A stretch of DNA of 28,295 nt, from positions 1 to 28,295 of the forward strand of contig CAKUFA010000035.1 in the NCBI GenBank assembly GCA_934647165.1. The letters run 5' to 3'. Source of the stretch: an uncultured Clostridia bacterium. GTDB taxonomy: Bacteria > Bacillota > Clostridia > Christensenellales > Aristaeellaceae. The notes under the pieces were generated by a model. That model was given only the letters and a program-made list of their open reading frames with translations. It was not told the DNA's origin and ran no database searches. Below, piece after piece: positions 24,634 through 28,295 of the stretch; position 1 is the first letter of the stretch; each line of letters opens with the position of its first letter. A program made the translations under genes and the position numbers.

Positions 24634-25553
24634 GCGGGAACTCCCTTCGCAGCAAGGCTGCGGCGCAGGTGAAGCATTGCATGCTGGTGGATGCCGATGG
24701 GCAGAAGCCCAGCCAGGGTGATAAGCGCGGCAATGCCCCACACGACCGGACGCAGGCAGGTGAACAGGGTGGACAGCTGCAAAGCCGCCATGGCGGACAC
24801 CTGCCCAACAAAGGCCGGCAGGTTTGCTGCATGCAGGACGGCCAGCGCCAGCAGCAGGCAAAGTCCGGCTGCGCTCAGCGCACTGCCGATGTAGGGCAGC
24901 GCACGCATTGGGCGGCAGTGCATGCAAAGAACCATCAGTGCTGCGCCAAAGGCGCTGAGGAGCGCGAACAGCCAGGGCAAGAGGGGCAAGAAGGCTGTGT
25001 AGCGCGCCAGCTGCACCCGCTGGAATAACTGTGTGAGGGCAAGGGAAATCAACGAAGTACGCAGAGGCAGAACGCTTTGCTCCACCTGTTCGGCCAGTGT
25101 GGCGGCAATGTCATCCCTGGCAATGGCTTTGCGCCGGCCGGACGGTGTGGCTGCGCGGAAGGTTTCGTCCGCCAGCACAGCGTCCATCAGCTCCGCGGAG
25201 GAAAAAGTAGGCGCCTGCACGGTGGGTGTGCTGCCGAACAGACCCGTCCACCAGGCGATGACATCCCGATTATACTGTGCGATGGCCTCATCGGATAAAA
25301 GCGGGTTTACGCAGGTGGGGGCAAAGGAATACTGTGCGGCGAGGGTGGAAACAGCCTCGTCAATGCGTTGGCGTTGAGCATCGTGCACAGGGGCAGACAG
25401 CGCCACACGCTCGTGCAGAGCGGTGTTGGAGATGAGAAAATGGGTAAGCCCTGTCACGGCAGTCAGCAGCATGCATAAGGCGGTTACCATCGCCAGCAGG
25501 GTACAGAGGAAATGGGCAAAAGCGCCGGGCATGCCGGGAATGCGTTTTGTCAT
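24630..25553 (-). CDS. Hypothetical four-helix membrane protein
   Basis: I do not recognise this 307-residue protein. It has a hydrophobic helix near the start (about 13-40), a hydrophilic stretch of roughly 145 residues (about 41-185), then three helices (about 186-210, 218-243 and 268-289) and a short basic tail. The long loop probably faces outside and contains two Cys-poor, Ala-rich helical segments and the motif YNRDVIAWWTGLFG. The start ATG 25553 overlaps the stop of the small upstream ORF (ATGA) and has no clear ribosome site of its own, which favours coupling. It overlaps the phosphoesterase gene in the same way at its other end. Confidence 0.72.
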   Translation of the reverse strand: MTKRIPGMPGAFAHFLCTLLAMVTALCMLLTAVTGLTHFLISNTALHERVALSAPVHDAQRQRIDEAVSTLAAQYSFAPTCVNPLLSDEAIAQYNRDVIAWWTGLFGSTPTVQAPTFSSAELMDAVLADETFRAATPSGRRKAIARDDIAATLAEQVEQSVLPLRTSLISLALTQLFQRVQLARYTAFLPLLPWLFALLSAFGAALMVLCMHCRPMRALPYIGSALSAAGLCLLLALAVLHAANLPAFVGQVSAMAALQLSTLFTCLRPVVWGIAALITLAGLLPIGIHQHAMLHLRRSLAAKGVPA

Positions 25554-25708
25554 GGAATCACCACCAATTTCAGGGCAATGTTCATCAGGCTGTTCAGTTT
25601 GGAACCGTAGGAGAGGAAAAACCAGAGCGCAGCGGCGAGAAAGGGAAGCGCAACGCCAAGCGGCAACAGCCACCACGCGGGATGACGACGGACGGTGGTT
25701 TCTTTCAT
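25550..25708 (-). CDS. Small membrane peptide (52 aa), translationally coupled
   Basis: A 52-residue ORF reading MKETTVRRHPAWW at its start, then a single strongly hydrophobic helix (about residues 14-33, LLPLGVALPFLAAALWFFLS), then a short amphipathic tail ending KLVVIP. Its TGA overlaps the ATG of the four-helix membrane protein gene as ATGA. The basic N-terminus before the helix predicts an inside start. The ribosome site is modest (GGGTGA, about 9-10 nt upstream of the ATG). It is the first gene after the leftward promoter at 25803-25831. Function unknown; it could be an assembly partner of the next protein or a leader for translation. No homologue is claimed. Confidence 0.6.
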   Translation of the reverse strand: MKETTVRRHPAWWLLPLGVALPFLAAALWFFLSYGSKLNSLMNIALKLVVIP

Positions 25709-25802
25709 GGGGAAATTCACCCACTTTTACATTGTCAACAAAAGGGCGGGGCTCAGGCGGTTTCTTTTGCCAGCGCGCTTTGCACCTTTTGCCGCAGTTT
25801 TT

Positions 25803-25831
25803 ATTATACCTTGCCCGGCAAAATTGCGCAA
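25803..25831 (-). promoter_or_regulatory. Sigma-A promoter of the membrane-protein/phosphoesterase operon
   Basis: On the minus strand TTGCGC (25831-25826), a 17-bp spacer and a perfect TATAAT (25808-25803). The expected start near 25796 gives a leader of about 88 nt to the 52-aa ORF. Confidence 0.75.
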
Positions 25832-25871
25832 GTGCCACTCCGGACGCTATCTTCCCTGCCGGATCAAAACA

Positions 25872-25880
25872 TGCTATAAT
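25872..25880 (+). promoter_or_regulatory. Extended -10 promoter of uvrC
   Basis: TGCTATAAT is an extended -10 element 20 bp before the uvrC ATG. The -35 position (TTCCCT, 25852-25857) is poor. It is divergent from the leftward promoter at 25803-25831. The expected leader is short, about 14 nt, and begins close to the ribosome site. Confidence 0.7.
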
Positions 25881-25900
25881 AAAAGCAGGGAGGGATGCGC

Positions 25901-27781
25901 ATGGCCAAGCTCCGCTGGGGTGAAAATCTGGAGCTGAAGATCAGCAAGCTGCCGGAAAGCCCGGGCTGTTACCTGATGAAGGATGCGGAGGGCACGATTA
26001 TTTATGTGGGCAAGGCTGTGAACCTGAAAAACCGGGTACGGTCCTATTTCCGTGATACGTATCACACGCCCAAAGTGGCGGCGATGATTTCCCATATTGC
26101 GGATTTTGATATTCTCCTGTGCGACACCAACCTGGAAGCGTTGTGCCTGGAGTGCAACCTGATTAAGCTCCACAAGCCGTATTACAACATCCTTTTGAAG
26201 GATGACAAACATTATCCCTATCTGCGTGTGGACATAAAGGAGCCGTATCCACGGCTGACCCTCGCCAGACGCATGGATCGGGACGGCGCCAAGTATTTCG
26301 GCCCATACATTGGCGCAACGGCGGTCAAGCAGGTGATTGACGCGGTGCGCGGCGTGTTTCCCCTGCGAACTTGCAAGCTGGCGCTGCCCCTCAAAACGCC
26401 GCGCCGACCATGCATCAACTATGACATTGGCAAATGCATGGCGCCGTGTGCGGGCAAGTGTACCGAGCAGGCTTATGCCGACATGATGGACGGCGTGCTG
26501 GCATTCCTGGAGGGAGATTACCGCCAGGTGGTGGATAAGCTGAAGCACGACATGAACGCCGCTGCGGAGAAAATGCAATACGAGCGCGCGGCCGTGCTGC
26601 GGGATAAGATTCGCCGCGTGCAGGGTCTCATGGAGCGGCAAATCGCAATCCAGACAGCCGCCAGTGAGCAGGATATTCTGGCCATAGCGCAGGACGGGCT
26701 GGACGCTATGGTGCAGATCCTTTACGTCCGCGGCGGGCGCATGGTGGGCGGCGATCATTTTGCCCTGCCGCGTGAGGGCGGCGAGGAACCAGGCGAAGTG
26801 CTGGCTGCATTCATGACACAGTATTATGAAGATGGAAACCTGATTCCCCGCAATGTCCTGTGCGAGGCATTGCCGGAGGATAGCCTGGAGCAGCTGGAGG
26901 GATGGCTGCGCCAGCAAAAGGGCGCGGCCGTAACCCTTGCCACCCCCAAGCGTGGTGAAAAGCATGAGCTGGTGCGCCTTGCAGCAAAAAATGCCGCTGA
27001 TGCTTTGGAAAAACGAAATGCCCGCACCGCCATCCAGGAGGAACGAACGGTGGGCGCATGTGCGGCGCTGGCGAAAGCGCTGGGGCTGGAAAAGCCGCCC
27101 CGCCGCATTGAGGGCTATGATATTTCCAACACCCAGGGCGTGCTGAGCGTAGCGTCCATGGTGGTGTTTATTGACGGCGCGCCGGCCAAAAAGGAATATC
27201 GCCGTTTCCGCATCAAAACGGTGGAGGGCGCGAATGACTTTGCATCCATGAACGAGGTGCTTGGCCGACGCTTTGCCCGCGGCCTGGAGGAGAAGCAGCA
27301 GCGTGAGGAAGCGGGCTTGCCGCCCATTGGCGGTAAGTTTTCCGATTTGCCCGACCTTGTGCTGATCGACGGCGGCCCCCAGCAGCTGCGCTTTGCGCGG
27401 CAGGCGCTGCTGGACATGGGGGCAGGCCATGTGGCCATGTTCGGCCTTGCCAAGCGCGAGGAAGAAATCTATCTGCCGGACAGGGAGGAACCTATTTGCC
27501 TTGACCACCACACACCGGAATTGCATCTTGTGCAGCGTGTGCGTGACGAGGCGCACCGTTTCGGCATCACCTATCACCGCGCACTGCGGGGGAAAGCTTT
27601 TGTGCACAGCCAGCTGGAGGATATTCCCGGCATTGGCCCCAAGCGCAGAAAAGCGCTGCTGGCAAAGTTCGGTTCCATGAAGGCGATAAAGGCAGCCGAC
27701 AAAGAGGAACTGCTGGCAATTCCCGGGATGACGAAGCCCGCGGTGGAGGCTGTTTTGCAGTGGCAGGAAGAAAAGAAATGA
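25901..27781 (+). CDS. uvrC: UvrABC excinuclease subunit C
   Basis: A 626-residue nucleotide-excision-repair nuclease. The GIY-YIG domain is at about 12-95 (PGCYLMKDAEG, IIYVGKAVNLKNRVRSYF), followed by a Cys cluster (CINYDIGKCMAPCAGKC). The UVR/UvrB-binding helix pair is at about 200-240 (AEKMQYERAAVLRDKIRRV). The C-terminal RNase H-like nuclease starts at IEGYDISNTQG and includes LVLIDGGPQQL and EAHRFGITYHR, and the tail has two helix-hairpin-helix motifs (DIPGIGPKRRKALL, AIPGMTKPAVEAV). UvrC makes both cuts around bulky lesions. AGGGAGGG (25887-25894) is 6 nt from ATG 25901; the ATG at 25895 is too close. It is transcribed alone from the extended -10 promoter. Confidence 0.97.
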   Translation: MAKLRWGENLELKISKLPESPGCYLMKDAEGTIIYVGKAVNLKNRVRSYFRDTYHTPKVAAMISHIADFDILLCDTNLEALCLECNLIKLHKPYYNILLKDDKHYPYLRVDIKEPYPRLTLARRMDRDGAKYFGPYIGATAVKQVIDAVRGVFPLRTCKLALPLKTPRRPCINYDIGKCMAPCAGKCTEQAYADMMDGVLAFLEGDYRQVVDKLKHDMNAAAEKMQYERAAVLRDKIRRVQGLMERQIAIQTAASEQDILAIAQDGLDAMVQILYVRGGRMVGGDHFALPREGGEEPGEVLAAFMTQYYEDGNLIPRNVLCEALPEDSLEQLEGWLRQQKGAAVTLATPKRGEKHELVRLAAKNAADALEKRNARTAIQEERTVGACAALAKALGLEKPPRRIEGYDISNTQGVLSVASMVVFIDGAPAKKEYRRFRIKTVEGANDFASMNEVLGRRFARGLEEKQQREEAGLPPIGGKFSDLPDLVLIDGGPQQLRFARQALLDMGAGHVAMFGLAKREEEIYLPDREEPICLDHHTPELHLVQRVRDEAHRFGITYHRALRGKAFVHSQLEDIPGIGPKRRKALLAKFGSMKAIKAADKEELLAIPGMTKPAVEAVLQWQEEKK

Positions 27782-27870
27782 ACCGGCACAGGCTGCGCGA
27801 AAAAACGCAGGCAAGGCGGTTTGACGAATAGCTGCCTTTTAACGTTTGGATTAGCGCAGCTTATCATAAC

Positions 27871-27919
27871 AAAAACAGGAGCTTTTTGCAGAAAAAAGTC
27901 TGCATGGGCTCCTGCTTTT
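27871..27919. terminator. Bidirectional terminator between uvrC and ssb
   Basis: An outer stem CAGGAGC / GCTCCTG (27876-27882 and 27908-27914) encloses an inner stem TGCAGA-aaaaag-TCTGCA. Rightward it is followed by CTTTT; leftward by TTTTTG. It lies in the 162-bp gap between the convergent genes. A weak TGCG/CGCA hairpin near 27792-27808 is also in this gap. Confidence 0.82.
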
Positions 27920-27943
27920 GCTGTTTGCGTTTTTTACTCCAGG

Positions 27944-28295
27944 TTAGGCCAGCGGATGCGGGCCTTCCATGATTCGTGTATCCACCGGTGTCCGGTGCAG
28001 ACCGTATGCGTGCATATCGCTTTCCTGGGCCAATGTCAGGCGGCCAACGGATACTTCGTAGGCGGTTTTCCCAACTACAGTGCCGTCCGCCAGTTGTTTT
28101 TGATAATCGCGGCTTTGAAAACGGCCCATCAGCGTCACCTTGTCACCAACATTCAGGTGGCTGGCAAAACGAGCCGTGCGTCCCCAGGTGATGCAGGGAA
28201 TGTAGTCGCTTTTGCCATAGGCGCGGTTGACGGCCAACATCAGGTCAGCAATTTCCCGGCCAAAGGGTGTTGTGCGATAGCTTGGCGGCTTGCAT
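27944..28295 (-). CDS. ssb: Single-stranded DNA-binding protein, 5' end beyond the window
   Basis: The frame is open from the right window edge to TAA at 27944-27946, so about 117 C-terminal codons are visible and the start is outside. It reads CKPPSYRTTPFGREIADLM, then LAVNRAYGKSDYIPCITWGR, VGDKVTLMGRFQSRDYQK and TAYEVSVGRLTL, the OB-fold pattern of the SSB family. The Met codon at 28240 is internal (ADL-M-LAVN) and not the start. The protein ends GPHPLA rather than the acidic DDDIPF-type tail that normally recruits partners, so it is an atypical clostridial SSB-like protein or an accessory paralogue. It is transcribed leftward, convergent with uvrC. Confidence 0.8.
   Translation of the reverse strand, partial: CKPPSYRTTPFGREIADLMLAVNRAYGKSDYIPCITWGRTARFASHLNVGDKVTLMGRFQSRDYQKQLADGTVVGKTAYEVSVGRLTLAQESDMHAYGLHRTPVDTRIMEGPHPLA

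Noticed and set aside
24634..24927. N-terminal extension of the metallophosphoesterase frame
   Set aside because: It lies within the membrane protein gene in another frame, and the ribosome site and conserved domain start fit ATG 24633.
1..28295. tRNA, rRNA, transposase or phage genes
   Set aside because: No cloverleaf, rRNA segment, transposase motif or integrase was seen on reading both strands; a tRNA search program would be needed for full certainty.

Overview
The window looks like a chromosomal segment of a moderately high-GC anaerobic Clostridia-type Firmicute, plausibly gut-associated. The reasons are strong AGGAGG-type Shine-Dalgarno sites before almost every gene, sigma-A promoters with 17-bp spacers, a CUT1 transporter of the LplB/YtcP/LipO type with no local ATPase, a secreted FMN/FAD flavoprotein reductase, and a parE-parC pair. 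Placement to family is inference from gene content only; no rRNA or tRNA is present.

Layout. (1) 1-358: two tandem copies of a 134-bp hairpin-rich repeat, cut by the window edge, then the terminator of the leftward dapA-like/iclR operon. (2) 359-15315: a sugar-catabolism locus. An IclR regulator and a DapA-family aldolase/lyase run leftward. Divergently, a sialidase-type beta-propeller protein, two ABC permeases and a solute-binding protein run rightward to a strong terminator. After it come an SGNH esterase, a GH106-like glycoside hydrolase, an aldo/keto reductase, a second propeller protein with a C-terminal beta-sandwich, a ribokinase-family kinase, a KpsF/GutQ-like sugar-phosphate isomerase and an RbsD/FucU-type mutarotase, ending in another terminator. 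Both divergent promoters carry the same operator-like motif at their start sites. (3) 15418-19996: topoisomerase IV genes parE-parC. (4) 20008-23110: a LysR regulator and a secreted FMN-binding/FAD fumarate-reductase-like protein. (5) 23136-25831: a tightly overlapping leftward operon of a 52-aa membrane peptide, a four-helix membrane protein, a metallophosphoesterase and an inositol-monophosphatase-like enzyme. (6) 25872-27781: uvrC. (7) 27944-28295: a leftward single-stranded-DNA-binding protein, truncated at the window end.

Proposed logic of the sugar locus (inference): an oligosaccharide is imported by the CUT1 transporter and cut inside the cell, since none of the hydrolase-like proteins has a signal peptide. 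Cytoplasmic esterase, glycosidase and propeller enzymes would release a monosaccharide that is mutarotated, reduced or phosphorylated, isomerised, and finally split by the aldolase-family enzyme. The sugar itself cannot be read from the sequence. The most notable items are the shared operator pair, the unassigned glycan pathway with two propeller enzymes, the extracellular flavin reductase with unknown acceptor, and the translationally coupled 52-aa membrane peptide.
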